Part shown: positions 9,457 to 19,407 of the stretch, piece after piece
Position numbering within the stretch: position 1 is the first letter of the stretch
How the letters are laid out: each line of letters begins with the position of its first letter
Position numbers and translations under genes: made by a program
From: Acidipropionibacterium thoenii DSM 20276
GTDB taxonomy: Bacteria > Actinomycetota > Actinomycetes > Propionibacteriales > Propionibacteriaceae
Assembly (NCBI RefSeq): GCF_000423445.1
Contig: NZ_AUHZ01000016.1
Span: 1 to 61,611 of the forward strand
Length of the DNA stretch: 61,611 bases
Direction: 5' to 3'
Notes under the pieces: model-generated
The model's input: only the letters and a program-made list of their open reading frames with translations
Database searches by the model: none
Told to the model about the DNA's origin: nothing

Positions 9457-10158
9457 TCAGTCCTGGACCTCACTGCCGCGTAGGTGGGGGTCAGGCGCAC
9501 CGTCGGGCCGGTGCTCGGCGAGGCGCACCCGCGACTCCAGGCGGCGCACCGCATCGCGGGTGGCCTGATCGGCGTCCACCCCGCTGGCATGGGCCCTGGC
9601 AGCCAGCGCGAGGATCCGGTCGCCGACCTGTTCGGCGCTGATCGGCTCGGTGGGCAGGGCCACCGGCACCTGGTGCTTGCGCATCCGGGCGACCACCTTG
9701 ACGGCCCGGGCCAGCGCCGACAGCGACTCGGCTATCCCGTCCAGGCTCGAGACCCGGCCCTTCTCGGCGGTCTTGCGCGCCTCCCAGCTGCGATCCAGAT
9801 CGTCGGGTACCGGGGCGTCGGCGAAGACATGGGGGTGACGCCGTCGCAGCTTGGTGACGATTCCCCCGGCCACCTCACGGATCGAGAATCGACCCTGCTG
9901 CTCGGCGATCCTGGAGTGCAGCACCACCTGGAGGAGCAGGTCGCCGAGTTCCTCGACCAGATCCTCATCGGTGCCGATCTCCACGGCGTCGACCACCTCC
10001 CCCGTCTCCTCGATGAGGTAGGTGACCAGGCTGCGATGGGTCTGGCGGGCGTCCCAGGGGCACTGGTCGCGCAGCAGCGCCACCAGATCGACCAGCTCCC
10101 CAAGGCTGGCGGTGGGGCGCTGCAGCTCGGCCGCCGACCCCTCCGGATCCAAGGTCAC
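9457..10158 (-). CDS. mazG: MazG nucleoside triphosphate pyrophosphohydrolase
   Basis: About 233 residues. The all-alpha NTP-PPase core is clear: LLRDQCPWDARQTHRSL, the metal-binding EETGEVVDAVE, then EELGDLLLQVVLH. It hydrolyses non-canonical or excess NTPs to NMP and pyrophosphate. I chose the GTG at 10158 because its GTGA overlaps the stop of the upstream lipoprotein gene; a longer frame reaches 10227 but would run well into that gene. The C-terminal half is degenerate compared with E. coli MazG. Confidence 0.93.
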   Translation of the reverse strand: MTLDPEGSAAELQRPTASLGELVDLVALLRDQCPWDARQTHRSLVTYLIEETGEVVDAVEIGTDEDLVEELGDLLLQVVLHSRIAEQQGRFSIREVAGGIVTKLRRRHPHVFADAPVPDDLDRSWEARKTAEKGRVSSLDGIAESLSALARAVKVVARMRKHQVPVALPTEPISAEQVGDRILALAARAHASGVDADQATRDAVRRLESRVRLAEHRPDGAPDPHLRGSEVQD

Positions 10159-10703
10159 GAACGGGTACCGGACCACAGATTCGACAGCGAGGAGCTGCCG
10201 GCCACCAGCAGTTCCTCGGACTGCCATCCGCCCAACCTGGGGTTGACCTGGACGTCGAGGTCCCCGATCTGGGCCATCAGGGTCTTCTCATCGGTGGTCT
10301 GGACGACGGCATAGAGGGAGGCCAGGCTGCGACCCATCTGGTGGCAGGTCGGGTTGGACTCCAGCACGGTGAGGTCGTTGGCCTTGAGCACCTCGTCACG
10401 GGCCGCAGTGCTCAGGGTGCGCCCCGACCGGGCCAGCAGGGCCTCCCCCACCGCCCCCCGGGTGACGGTGGTGGCGATCACCTGACGTGGGGTCATGGTG
10501 TCGGAGACCGCCAGCGAGGAACATGCGTCCAGGTCCTTCTGGAAGGTCTCCATCGAGACCTTCTGGTCACCGACCTCCACGGCTGTCGAGGAGGAGGGCA
10601 CGCATCCGGCCAGCGAGCCGGCTGCAAGAGTCGTCACCGCCACCGCCGCGACCACTCTGGTCGGGCGGGACACTCGGCCGGTGAGCCGGGCGAAGTAGGT
10701 CAT
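10155..10703 (-). CDS. SurA N-terminal-like lipoprotein
   Basis: 182 residues. The ATG at 10703 follows AGGAG. A signal peptide (residues ~1-35) ends in the lipobox LAGC. The mature part has a SurA_N-like helical segment (VEVGDQKVSMETFQKDL) but no peptidyl-prolyl isomerase domain, so it is shorter than PrsA/SurA chaperones. Its place between mfd and mazG is conserved in Actinobacteria. The overlap with mazG suggests cotranscription. A chaperone role is inference only. Confidence 0.8.
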   Translation of the reverse strand: MTYFARLTGRVSRPTRVVAAVAVTTLAAGSLAGCVPSSSTAVEVGDQKVSMETFQKDLDACSSLAVSDTMTPRQVIATTVTRGAVGEALLARSGRTLSTAARDEVLKANDLTVLESNPTCHQMGRSLASLYAVVQTTDEKTLMAQIGDLDVQVNPRLGGWQSEELLVAGSSSLSNLWSGTRS

Positions 10704-10774
10704 CGTGGAGTCTCCTGACTGGTGTCTGGCGCCGGCCCGCAGAACTGCCGTCGCGCCTGCGATCCTACGACCCC

Positions 10775-13700
10775 TCATCCGACCCGGGCCGGGCTTTTCG
10801 AGGTTCCGGCGGCCTGGCCCGCCGATCCGGCCCCGGCCGGTTGGGGCACCGCGAGAATGTCGGTGACCACGGCACGGGCCCAGTCCAGCAGTTCGGCCCC
10901 GGCCAGTGGACGCCCCCCGACCCTGGCGGTGCGCGGCTTGGGGACCAGGACCAGCCCGGCGGCGTCCTTGACGGTCGAGCCGGGGTGCAGCCGCTTGAGC
11001 CGCATCGTCCGCGACTCCGGAAGGTGGATCGGGGAGAACCGGATCGAGGAGCCTGTGGGCACCACCTCCCGGATTCCATGGGCCCGGCACAGCAGCCGGA
11101 ACCGGGCGACGCCGAGCAGCGCCTCCACGGCCTCGGGCAGTGGACCGTAACGGTCCAGCAACTCGTCGCGGATGGCGTCCACCTCATCATCGGAGCGCAC
11201 TTCGGCGAGCCTCTTGTACATCTCCAGTCGCAGCCTCTCGGACTCGACGTAATCGACCGGCAGATTGGCGTCGACCGGCAGCTCGATGCGCATCTCGGGT
11301 TCCTCGGCGGTGGTGTCCCCGCGGAACTCGGCCACGGCGTCCCCCACCAGCCGGATGTACAGGTCGAAACCGACGTCGGCGATGTGGCCCGACTGCTCCC
11401 CGCCGAGCAGATTGCCCGCCCCGCGGATCTCCAGATCCTTCATCGCGATGGCCATCCCGGCGCCCAGGTCAGTGTGCTGGGCCATCGTGGCCAGCCGGTC
11501 GTGGGCGGTCTCGGTGAGCGGCTTGTCCGGCGGGTAGAGGAAGTAGGCGTAGCCCCGCTCGCGGCTACGCCCGACCCGGCCGCGCAGCTGGTGGAGCTGG
11601 GACAGCCCCATCCGGTCGGCGCGGTCGACGATCAGGGTGTTGGCCGTGGAGATGTCCAACCCGGACTCCACGATGGTGGTGCACACCAGGACGTCGGCGC
11701 GCCGCTCCCAGAAGTCCACCATGATCTGTTCCAGCTGCTTCTCGTTCATCTGGCCGTGGGCTGTGGCCACCCTGGCCTCGGGTACCAGTTCGCGCAGCTT
11801 CGCGGCGGTCTTCTCGATGTCCTGCACCCGGTTGTGGATGAAGAAGACCTGACCCTCGCGGGCCAGTTCGCGGCGGATCGCGGCGACCACCTGGCCATCG
11901 TCCTGGGGTCCGGCGAAGGTGAGCACCGGATGACGCTCCTCCGGCGGGGTGGCGATGGTGCTCATCTCACGAATCCCGGTGACGGCCATCTCCAGGGTGC
12001 GCGGGATCGGGGTGGCACTCATCGACAGCACGTCGACGTCGACCCGGAGCTTCTTCAGCTGTTCCTTGTGCTCGACGCCGAAGCGCTGCTCCTCGTCGAT
12101 GATCACCAGGCCCAGATCCTTGAATCTCATGGTCTCCGAGAGCAGCCGGTGGGTGCCGACCACCACGTCGATGGTCCCTCTCTCCAGGCCCTGCCTGACC
12201 TCGCGGGCCTGGGCCTCGGTCTGGAACCGGGACAGCGAGGCGACCGTGACCGGGAAACCGGCGTAGCGCTCCGTGAAGGTCTGGGTGTGCTGCTGGACCA
12301 GCAGCGTGGTGGGCACCAGGATGGCGACCTGCTTGCCGTCCTGAACGGCCTTGAAGGCGGCCCGGACGGCGATCTCGGTCTTGCCGTAACCGACATCCCC
12401 GCAGACCAGCCGGTCCATCGGGACGACCTGCTCCATGTCCTCCTTGACCTCGGCGATGGTGGTGAGCTGGTCGGGGGTCTCGACGTAGGCGAAGGCGTCC
12501 TCCAGGTCGTGCTGCCAGGGGGTGTCGGGGCCGAAGGCATGGCCCTTGGTGGCCTGCCGGGCGGCGTAGAGCTTGATGAGTTCGGCGGCGATCTTGCGGA
12601 CCGCCTTGCGGGCCTTGGCCTTGCGCCTCTTCCAGTCCGCCCCGCCCATCTTGTCCAGGGCCGGGGCGTCGGAGCCGACATAGCGGGTGATCTGGTCCAG
12701 GGAGTCCATCGGGACGAAGAGCCGGTCGCCGGGCTGTCCCCTGCGGGCCGGGGCGTACTCGATGACCATGTACTCGCGGGTGGCCCCGGCCACCGTGCGC
12801 TGGATCATCTCGACGTAGCGGCCGACGCCGTGCTGCTCATGGACCACCAGCTCCCCGGGCTTGAGCTCCCGGGGCTGGATCTGGTTCCGACGCCTGGCCG
12901 GCATCTTGCGGGTGGCTCGGTCGGTGGACTCGGCCTGACCGGTGAGATCCGCGGTGCCGTGGACCACCAGTTCGAGCCGTTCGGCGCGGAACCCCTGACG
13001 CTGGTGGGCACGAACGATGTGGACGACGCCGCCCGACGGGTTCTGCCGGCCGGCGTGAGAGGGGTCCTCGGCAGCGGCGGCCGGCAGATCGGCAGGCTCG
13101 GTGAGGTCGGCCTCGATGGTGGCCGGTACGTCGTGCTCGGCCAGCAGCTCGGCCATCCGGTGGGCCAGCCCCTCCCCCTCCACCGCCAGTACCACGGTCC
13201 AGCCGGCGGACAGCCGTCCCGACATCGACGCCACCGCCGAGTCGACATCGCCATGCCAGGGATCGACCTCCTCGAGTTTGAGGTCCAGGCTGTCGGGGGC
13301 GTCGGCGAACTGGATCTCGTCGGCCTCATCGGGATCCGCTGACTCGACCCCGGAGCTGAAGGCCGACAGGGACCACCAGCTCATGCCGCGCTGCAGGGCA
13401 TGGTCGCGGACCTCCACGAGGCTGCGGTAGCCGGAGGAGGCCAGGTCGATCGGCGCCGCGCCACCGGAGGCCGCAGCCGCCCAGCCGGCGTTGAGGAACT
13501 CCTCGGAGGTGCGCACCAGCTCGGCTGCGCGGGTCCGGATCAGTTCGGGATCGCAGGCCAGCACCATCGCCTCGGCGGGCAGCACGTCGACCAGCAGCTC
13601 GATCCTGTCGACCAGGGCCGGGATGAGGGCCTCCATCCCCTCGACGGCCTGGCCCTGGCCGATCCTCTCGAGCATGTCGGCCAGCTCAGGGTGGTCGGGG

Positions 13701-14467
13701 ATCAGGGCGCGGGCCCTGGCGCGCACCTGGTCGGTGAGGATCAGTTCGCGGCACGGTGCGGCGGTGACGGCCTCGTGCACCTCGTCGGTGGAGCGCTGGT
13801 CGGCCACCGAGAAGGACCGGATCTCCTCCACCTCGTCGCCGAAGAAGTCGATCCGCACCGGGTGGTCCAGGACCGGCGGGAAGAGGTCGAGGATCCCGCC
13901 GCGTACCGCGAACTCGCCGCGGCGCTCGACCATGTCGACGCGCAGATAGGCGGCCTCGACGAGGTCCTGGGAGAGCTGGGTGAGGTCGTACTGCCCACCG
14001 GTCCGGATGAGCACCGGTTCGACGGTGCCCAGACCGGCCACCTGGGGCTGCAGAACCGCCCTGATCGGGGCGACGATGACCTTCGGGGGCCGCTGCCCGC
14101 CGGTGCCGAGTACCCGCCTCAGCACGGCCAGCCGGCGTCCCACGGTGTCGGAGCGGGGGCTCAGGCGCTCATGCGGAAGGGTCTCCCAGGACGGGTAGTA
14201 GCAGACCTCGTCGGCACCCAGCCAGGATTCCAGGGTGGCGGTGACCTCCTCGGCCTGCCGGAAGGTGGAGGTGACCATCAGGATCGGCAGTCCCCGGCCC
14301 GATCCCTCGAAGGCATCGGCCAGCACGGCGGCCACCGCCGGCCGGGAGGGGGCCGCGGCGGTGAGGTCCAGGGCCCGGACGTGACCGGTCAGGCCATCGC
14401 GGATCACCCGGTTCAGCACGGGTTCACGGGACAGCAGGGAGACCAGACCAGCAAGAGGCACCCGCAC
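10775..14467 (-). CDS. mfd: Transcription-repair coupling factor Mfd
   Basis: 1230 residues, the usual full length. Order: UvrB-like N-terminal domains, the CarD-like RNA-polymerase-interacting domain (ELKPGELVVHEQHGVGRYVE), then the RecG-like translocase with Walker A GDVGYGKTEIAVRAAF, DEEQRFG box, motif III SMSATPIPRTLEM and QLRGRVGRS. It removes RNA polymerase stalled at DNA lesions and recruits UvrA. A long antisense frame at 10841-13342 is a composition artefact. Confidence 0.98.
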   Translation of the reverse strand: MRVPLAGLVSLLSREPVLNRVIRDGLTGHVRALDLTAAAPSRPAVAAVLADAFEGSGRGLPILMVTSTFRQAEEVTATLESWLGADEVCYYPSWETLPHERLSPRSDTVGRRLAVLRRVLGTGGQRPPKVIVAPIRAVLQPQVAGLGTVEPVLIRTGGQYDLTQLSQDLVEAAYLRVDMVERRGEFAVRGGILDLFPPVLDHPVRIDFFGDEVEEIRSFSVADQRSTDEVHEAVTAAPCRELILTDQVRARARALIPDHPELADMLERIGQGQAVEGMEALIPALVDRIELLVDVLPAEAMVLACDPELIRTRAAELVRTSEEFLNAGWAAAASGGAAPIDLASSGYRSLVEVRDHALQRGMSWWSLSAFSSGVESADPDEADEIQFADAPDSLDLKLEEVDPWHGDVDSAVASMSGRLSAGWTVVLAVEGEGLAHRMAELLAEHDVPATIEADLTEPADLPAAAAEDPSHAGRQNPSGGVVHIVRAHQRQGFRAERLELVVHGTADLTGQAESTDRATRKMPARRRNQIQPRELKPGELVVHEQHGVGRYVEMIQRTVAGATREYMVIEYAPARRGQPGDRLFVPMDSLDQITRYVGSDAPALDKMGGADWKRRKAKARKAVRKIAAELIKLYAARQATKGHAFGPDTPWQHDLEDAFAYVETPDQLTTIAEVKEDMEQVVPMDRLVCGDVGYGKTEIAVRAAFKAVQDGKQVAILVPTTLLVQQHTQTFTERYAGFPVTVASLSRFQTEAQAREVRQGLERGTIDVVVGTHRLLSETMRFKDLGLVIIDEEQRFGVEHKEQLKKLRVDVDVLSMSATPIPRTLEMAVTGIREMSTIATPPEERHPVLTFAGPQDDGQVVAAIRRELAREGQVFFIHNRVQDIEKTAAKLRELVPEARVATAHGQMNEKQLEQIMVDFWERRADVLVCTTIVESGLDISTANTLIVDRADRMGLSQLHQLRGRVGRSRERGYAYFLYPPDKPLTETAHDRLATMAQHTDLGAGMAIAMKDLEIRGAGNLLGGEQSGHIADVGFDLYIRLVGDAVAEFRGDTTAEEPEMRIELPVDANLPVDYVESERLRLEMYKRLAEVRSDDEVDAIRDELLDRYGPLPEAVEALLGVARFRLLCRAHGIREVVPTGSSIRFSPIHLPESRTMRLKRLHPGSTVKDAAGLVLVPKPRTARVGGRPLAGAELLDWARAVVTDILAVPQPAGAGSAGQAAGTSKSPARVG

Positions 14468-14493
14468 ACTCTACGTTGCCCGCTACCGGGGTT

Positions 14494-15096
14494 CTAACTG
14501 TTGAAACGGTTCTGGGCGGCTGCCAGACCCTCGGTCATCAGGTACTCGACGGCGTCCGCGGCCAACCGGACCTGGCCGCCGACCTCCGCCTTCTCCCGTG
14601 AGGCGAATCCCTTGAGCACATAGTCGGCAGGGTCCTGGTGACCCGGGGGGCGACCCACCCCGATCCGGACCCGGAGGAAGTCGCCGCTGTGCAGGTGGGC
14701 GCGGATCGACCTCAGGCCGTTGTGGCCGTTGTCCCCGCCACCGGCCTTGACCCGGAGCTGTCCCAGGTCCAGGTCGATCTCGTCGTGGACGACGATGATC
14801 TGTTCGACCGGGACGCGGGCGAAGTCGGCGACCTTTCGCACTGCGATCCCCGACTCGTTCATATAGGTCCGGGAGCGCATCAGGATGACGGCCTCGGACT
14901 GAGCCGCCGGAACTGCCAGGCCTGCTGCTGAGATCCGGGTGCGGGCCAGCTCGGCCCGCTGACCGCGGGCCGAGCTGAGAGACAGCCCGGCCCGTCGGCA
15001 CAGCTCCTCGACGACCATCGCGCCGACATTGTGGCGCGTCCCGGCGTAGGTCGGACCGGGGTTTCCCAGCCCGGCCACCAGCCAGGTGCGAGTCAC
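14494..15096 (-). CDS. pth: Peptidyl-tRNA hydrolase
   Basis: 200 residues. It recycles peptidyl-tRNA released from stalled ribosomes. The N-terminal VAGLGNPGPTYAGTRHNVG contains the catalytic His, and MNESG plus the HDEIDLDLG segment provide the remaining active-site residues. The start is GTG at 15096, overlapping the L25 stop as GTGA, so it is coupled to rplY. The stop at 14494 lies 26 bases from the mfd start. Confidence 0.97.
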   Translation of the reverse strand: MTRTWLVAGLGNPGPTYAGTRHNVGAMVVEELCRRAGLSLSSARGQRAELARTRISAAGLAVPAAQSEAVILMRSRTYMNESGIAVRKVADFARVPVEQIIVVHDEIDLDLGQLRVKAGGGDNGHNGLRSIRAHLHSGDFLRVRIGVGRPPGHQDPADYVLKGFASREKAEVGGQVRLAADAVEYLMTEGLAAAQNRFNS

Positions 15097-15719
15097 TCCT
15101 CGGCGTCCTCAGGGGCAGCCTCGGCGTCCTCGGCCTCGGCGTCCTCATCGGTGGCCTCCGGCTCCTCGACGGGCTCGGCGGCAGGAATGACGATCGAGAT
15201 GGCGACCGACTCGGGATCGGCGGCCAGCTCGACGCCCTCGGGCAGCGCAACCTCACCCAGGGTGATGCTGTGGCCGGCCGGCAGGTCGGTGACGTCGACG
15301 GTGAGGCTCTCGGGGATGTTCAGCGGATCGGCGTTGACCTCGACCTCGTTGACGTCGACGGTCGCGACGGTGCCCTGCTCGGGCTCGCCCTCGACGCGCA
15401 GCGACACGGTGACGGTGACCTTCTCGCCGCGGCGCACGGTGATCAGGTCGACGTGGGTGACGAAGCCGGTGAAGATGTCACGCTGGACGTCCTTCGGCAG
15501 GGCCAGCTGGGGCTCGTCGCCCTCGACCTCGATCGACAGCAGCGGGTTCTCGGCGCGCAGCGCCAGCAGGGTCGCGTGACCCGGCAGGGTGACGTGGATG
15601 GGGTCGGTGCCGTGACCGTACATCACGGCGGGGACCAGGTCGGCACGGCGGATGCGGCGGGCCGCACCCTTACCGAACTCGGTGCGCTTGCCAGCTTTGA
15701 GGGTGATGACGTCAGCCAT
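15093..15719 (-). CDS. rplY: 50S ribosomal protein L25/general stress protein Ctc
   Basis: 208 residues: the N-terminal 5S-rRNA-binding L25 domain (ITLKAGKRTEFGKGAARRIR) and a C-terminal TL5 beta domain, ending in a very acidic tail rich in D/E/A. This is the long Ctc form. A strong AGGAG precedes the ATG. It is coupled to pth and lies downstream of prs, separated by a hairpin terminator. Confidence 0.97.
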   Translation of the reverse strand: MADVITLKAGKRTEFGKGAARRIRRADLVPAVMYGHGTDPIHVTLPGHATLLALRAENPLLSIEVEGDEPQLALPKDVQRDIFTGFVTHVDLITVRRGEKVTVTVSLRVEGEPEQGTVATVDVNEVEVNADPLNIPESLTVDVTDLPAGHSITLGEVALPEGVELAADPESVAISIVIPAAEPVEEPEATDEDAEAEDAEAAPEDAEE

Positions 15720-15863
15720 GTGTTTCTCCTACTCGGAACCGATCGATGGGCTCGACGAGTGGGATATCCAGAGTTCCTCTGAACGGCCAGTCGATCACGG
15801 ACCTTCCGGTCCCTCGCCAAGCATCAAGAAGTGTACAGCGTCCTCGGCCAGGACCGGAAACGC

Positions 15864-15906
15864 AGCCAGACGGTGTCGTCCCCGCCGGGGACGACACCGT
15901 CTGGCT
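15864..15906. terminator. Perfect hairpin terminator after prs
   Basis: 15864-15884 pairs perfectly with 15886-15906 (arm AGCCAGACGGTGTCGTCCCC), starting immediately next to the prs stop codon at 15911. The loop is effectively three bases. No U-tract is present, as with the eno hairpin. Confidence 0.85.
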
Positions 15907-15910
15907 CGGC

Positions 15911-16876
15911 TCAGCGGAACAGCTGGGCCACCGAGCCGTCCTCGAAGACCTGCTGGATCGCCTTGGCGATCAGCGGGGCGATGGACAGCACCGTCATCTC
16001 GGGAATGTCGACGCCATCGGCGGGAAGGGTGTTGGTGACGATGAGCTCCTCGATCGGCGAGGCCTTGATGCGATCGGCCGCCGGCCCGGAGAGCACCGGG
16101 TGGGTGGCAGCCGCGATGACCTTGGCCGCCCCGTGCTCCTCGAGTGCCTTGGCGGCCTGGCAGATCGTTCCGCCGGTGTCGATCATGTCGTCGACGAGGA
16201 TGCAGGTCTTGCCGGCCACCTTGCCGACCACCTCGTGGGTGGTCGCCTCATTGGCCTTGGTGGGATCGCGGCGCTTGTGGATGATGGCCAGCTGGCAACC
16301 CAGCTTGTCCGTCCACATGTCGGCCAGCCGAACCCGGCCGGCGTCCGGGGAGACGATCACGACGTCCTCGTGTCCGTACTTCTCGCGGACGTAGTCCGAC
16401 AGCACCGGCAGGGACCAGAGGTGGTCGACCGGACCGTCGAAGAAGCCCTGGATCTGTGCGGCGTGCAGGTCCACCGCCATGATGCGGTCGGCCCCGGCCG
16501 CGGTGAACAGGTCGGCCATCAGACGAGCCGAGATGGGCTCGCGACCCAGGTGCTTCTTGTCCTGGCGGGCGTAGGGGTAGAACGGCGCCACCACGGTGAT
16601 CCGCTTGGCCGAGGCCCGCTTGAGGGCGTCGATCATGATGAGCTGTTCCATCATGGCCTCGTTGACCGGGGCGCAGTGGGACTGCACGACGAAGGCGTCG
16701 CAGCCGCGCACCGACTCCTGGAACTGGACGTAGATCTCAGAGTTGGCGTAGGTGACCTGGCGGGAGGGCACCAGACCGACCCCCAGTTCCTTGGCGATCT
16801 CCTCTGCGAGTTCGGGATATGCCCGTCCCGAACACAGCATCAGGTGTTTGTTGTTGGGTCGTGTGGCACCGCTCAC
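15911..16876 (-). CDS. prs: Ribose-phosphate pyrophosphokinase
   Basis: 321 residues. It makes PRPP from ribose 5-phosphate and ATP for nucleotide, His and Trp synthesis. The catalytic flexible loop YARQDKKHLGREPISA and the PRPP-binding loop CILVDDMIDTGGTI are intact. The ATG overlaps the glmU stop (ATGA), so both are translated from one message. Confidence 0.98.
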   Translation of the reverse strand: MSGATRPNNKHLMLCSGRAYPELAEEIAKELGVGLVPSRQVTYANSEIYVQFQESVRGCDAFVVQSHCAPVNEAMMEQLIMIDALKRASAKRITVVAPFYPYARQDKKHLGREPISARLMADLFTAAGADRIMAVDLHAAQIQGFFDGPVDHLWSLPVLSDYVREKYGHEDVVIVSPDAGRVRLADMWTDKLGCQLAIIHKRRDPTKANEATTHEVVGKVAGKTCILVDDMIDTGGTICQAAKALEEHGAAKVIAAATHPVLSGPAADRIKASPIEELIVTNTLPADGVDIPEMTVLSIAPLIAKAIQQVFEDGSVAQLFR

Positions 16877-18375
16877 GAATGTTCCTCCGGCGTGGAAATG
16901 TGGTCTCGGCTGTCGGACCGGGGGTCCGAGTCTGAGGAGGGGGCGGCCTGCCCCCGGTGCCGGGCCACCCAGCCCGAGCTGATGTGGCCGCGGTCCCTGG
17001 CGATCGCCAGAGCCCCCTCGGGCACATCCTCGGTGATCGCCGAACCGGCGGCCAGGAAGGCGCCTGCGCCCACACTGACCGGGGCGACCACCACGACATT
17101 GGAACCGACGAAGGCGCCATCACCGATGCTGCTGGTGGCGGTGGACTGCCCGTCGTTGTTGGCGAACACTGCACCGGCACCGACCGTGACCTCATGGCCG
17201 ATCACCACGTCCCCGGCGTAGACCAGCCGCGGGATGGATGTGCCGGCACCCAGATGGGCGTTCTTGGTCTCCACGAAGGCACCGATCTTGGTGCCCTGGT
17301 CGAGCACCGTACCCGGTCGCAGATTGGCGTAGGGCCCCACCCGGACGCCCTGTCCGAGCACCGCGAGGGTGGCGTCGGTGCGGGTCACCACGGCGTCCTC
17401 GCCGACCTCGCAGTCGGTCAGCGTGGTGTCGGGCCCGATGACGGCTCCCGATCCGATGCTGGTGGCCCCGTTGAGATGGCTGCCGGGAAGGACCGTGACG
17501 TCCTGGCTGAGGTCGACATCGGGCTGGATCCAGGTGCTGGAGGGGTCGGCGATGGTGACGCCGTCGCGCATCCAGCGCTCCAGGATCCGACGGTTCATCT
17601 CGACGTTGACACGCGACAGCTGGACCCGGTCGTTGACCCCCTCGGTCTGCCACAGGTCCTCGGTGCGATAGGCCGCCACCCCGGACCGCTCGGAGCCCTC
17701 GCCGCGGATGCTGCCGGCAGCCGCCATCGAGACGACGTCTGTGAGGTAGTACTCCCCCTGGGCGTTGTCATTGGACAGCGCCGCGACGCCGCGCCTCAGG
17801 GCCACCGCGTCGAAGACGTAGATGCCGGAGTTGATCTCACGGATTCGACGCTGGGCGTCGTCGGCGTCCTTGTGCTCGACGATGCCGGAGACCCGTTCAC
17901 CATTGCGCAGGATCCGTCCGTAGCCGGTCGGGTCGGGCACCTCGGCGGTGAGCACGGTGGCCAGGGTGTGGGCCGCCCGATGGGCTGCGACCAGATCCTG
18001 CAGGGTTGCGGTGTCGAGCATCGGGACGTCGCCGTAGGTGACGACGACCTCCCCGGTCAGCTCGCCGAGGCCCTCCAGGGCACAACCGACCGCATGTCCG
18101 GTGCCCTTCTGCTCGGCCTGGACGGCGGTGGCGACGTCGGGGGCGTCCTCGGCCAGCTGGGCCTCGACCTGCTCGCGCAGATGGCCGACCACCACGACGA
18201 GATGCTCCGGGTTGAGCCCACGGGCGGCATTGACGGCCCACGACAGCATCGGCCGGCCGGCCACCTCGTGGAGAAGTTTCGACCGCCTCGACTTCATCCG
18301 GGTGCCCCCGCCGGCAGCCAACACGATGACAGCCGCCACACCTGTAGAGGTCGTCTGGTCGCTGGTCGTGGTCAC
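16873..18375 (-). CDS. glmU: Bifunctional UDP-GlcNAc pyrophosphorylase/glucosamine-1-P acetyltransferase
   Basis: 500 residues from the GTG at 18375 (preceded by GTGAGG). N-terminal uridylyltransferase domain with LAAGGGTRMKSRRSKLLHEV and the left-handed beta-helix acetyltransferase domain in the C-terminal half. It makes UDP-GlcNAc for peptidoglycan. The frame remains open to 18603, but that extension runs through the tRNA-Gln gene and is not protein-like. The C-terminus is hydrophilic with many D/S residues. Confidence 0.97.
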   Translation of the reverse strand: MTTTSDQTTSTGVAAVIVLAAGGGTRMKSRRSKLLHEVAGRPMLSWAVNAARGLNPEHLVVVVGHLREQVEAQLAEDAPDVATAVQAEQKGTGHAVGCALEGLGELTGEVVVTYGDVPMLDTATLQDLVAAHRAAHTLATVLTAEVPDPTGYGRILRNGERVSGIVEHKDADDAQRRIREINSGIYVFDAVALRRGVAALSNDNAQGEYYLTDVVSMAAAGSIRGEGSERSGVAAYRTEDLWQTEGVNDRVQLSRVNVEMNRRILERWMRDGVTIADPSSTWIQPDVDLSQDVTVLPGSHLNGATSIGSGAVIGPDTTLTDCEVGEDAVVTRTDATLAVLGQGVRVGPYANLRPGTVLDQGTKIGAFVETKNAHLGAGTSIPRLVYAGDVVIGHEVTVGAGAVFANNDGQSTATSSIGDGAFVGSNVVVVAPVSVGAGAFLAAGSAITEDVPEGALAIARDRGHISSGWVARHRGQAAPSSDSDPRSDSRDHISTPEEHS

Positions 18376-18499
18376 GTTCCTCACCTCTCGCTGTGCAGAG
18401 TTGGTACTCCGGGAGTCATCCTTGCAAAGACCCTCCGGTGATCCCTGGTCGCTGCGAACTGCGCCAGCTGAGCGTACCGCCAGTTGACATCGGCCCACG

Positions 18500-18578
18500 C
18501 TCCCCGGACAGGAGTCGAACCTGTGTCGCTCATCCTGATTCAAAGTCAGGCGGGCCCTGCCGGCAGACCAACCGGGGA
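18500..18578 (-). tRNA. tRNA-Gln (UUG)
   Basis: The acceptor stem TCCCCGG (18578-18572) pairs with CCGGGGA (18507-18501), and the discriminator is G. The anticodon arm CCTGA-CTTTGAA-TCAGG gives UUG. The T-arm is ACAGG-TTCGACT-CCTGT. The variable region is about nine bases and the total 79, slightly long. CCA is not encoded. Placement upstream of glmU is conserved in Actinobacteria. Confidence 0.92.
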
Positions 18579-18717
18579 TCGCTCGAGATCGAGCGGGCCC
18601 CACGATACGGCAAACAGCTCACCGGCTGCGCCGCCGAGGTTCTCGGCCACCGGCCGGCGCGCTCGGGGGTGCGCACCCGATCCGGCCCTGGAGTGGCCCG
18701 TCGAGTATCTTCAGGGC

Positions 18718-19407
18718 ATGATCACCTCGTCATCTGGAAAGGACAATCCGTCACGGCGCCAGCCGAGAGTCCGGATGACCAGTGCGCAACGCCGCAACCA
18801 GCTGATCGGCGTCGCCCGAGGACTGTTCGCCGCCAATGGCGTCGGCGGCACCTCGGTGGAGGAGATCGCCTCGACCGCCAGGGTCTCCAAACCTGTGGTC
18901 TACGAGCACTTCGGCTCCAAGGACGGGCTCTACGCGGTGGTCGTCGACCGCGAGGTCCAGCTTCTCCAGTCGAGCCTGCTGGCGGCCCTCACCCGGCCCC
19001 ACCAGAGCCCCCGCAGCATCCTGGAGTCGGGTGTGCTGGCGCTGCTGGACTACATCGACGACCACACCGACGGCTTCCAGATCATCTCGCGGGACTCCTC
19101 GGTCGGCACCTCCACCGGCTCCTACGCCTCGATCCTCTCCGATGTGGCCTCCTGGGTGGAGGGCCTGCTCAGCGAGACCTTCGCCGGCCACGGGTATGAC
19201 CCCTCGGACGCCGGTATCTACGCCCAGGCGCTCACCGGCATGGTGGCGATGGCCGGTCAGGCCTGGCTGGAGACCAGGCAGCCCTCCAAGGAGCAGGTGG
19301 CGGCCCATCTGGTCGATCTGGCCTTCAACGGCCTGGGACGGCTCTCGGCCTCCCCCCAGCTCACCCGTTCGACCCAGCGGGCCCGTGGCCTGACGAACCG
19401 CCCCTGA
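18718..19407 (+). CDS. TetR family transcriptional regulator
   Basis: 229 residues. N-terminal HTH with SVEEIASTARVSKPVVYEHF followed by GSKDGLY, the TetR recognition helix region, then a ligand-binding domain of the TetR_C type. It is divergent from tRNA-Gln/glmU and convergent with the MarR gene, overlapping its 3' end by 47 bases. ATG 18718 is chosen because the frame upstream crosses the tRNA. The ligand is unknown. Confidence 0.92.
   Translation: MITSSSGKDNPSRRQPRVRMTSAQRRNQLIGVARGLFAANGVGGTSVEEIASTARVSKPVVYEHFGSKDGLYAVVVDREVQLLQSSLLAALTRPHQSPRSILESGVLALLDYIDDHTDGFQIISRDSSVGTSTGSYASILSDVASWVEGLLSETFAGHGYDPSDAGIYAQALTGMVAMAGQAWLETRQPSKEQVAAHLVDLAFNGLGRLSASPQLTRSTQRARGLTNRP

Noticed and set aside
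10841-13342. 833-codon open frame on the plus strand
   Set aside because: It is antisense to mfd, has repetitive G/D/H/L/Q composition and no recognisable domain; long antisense frames are expected at this GC content.
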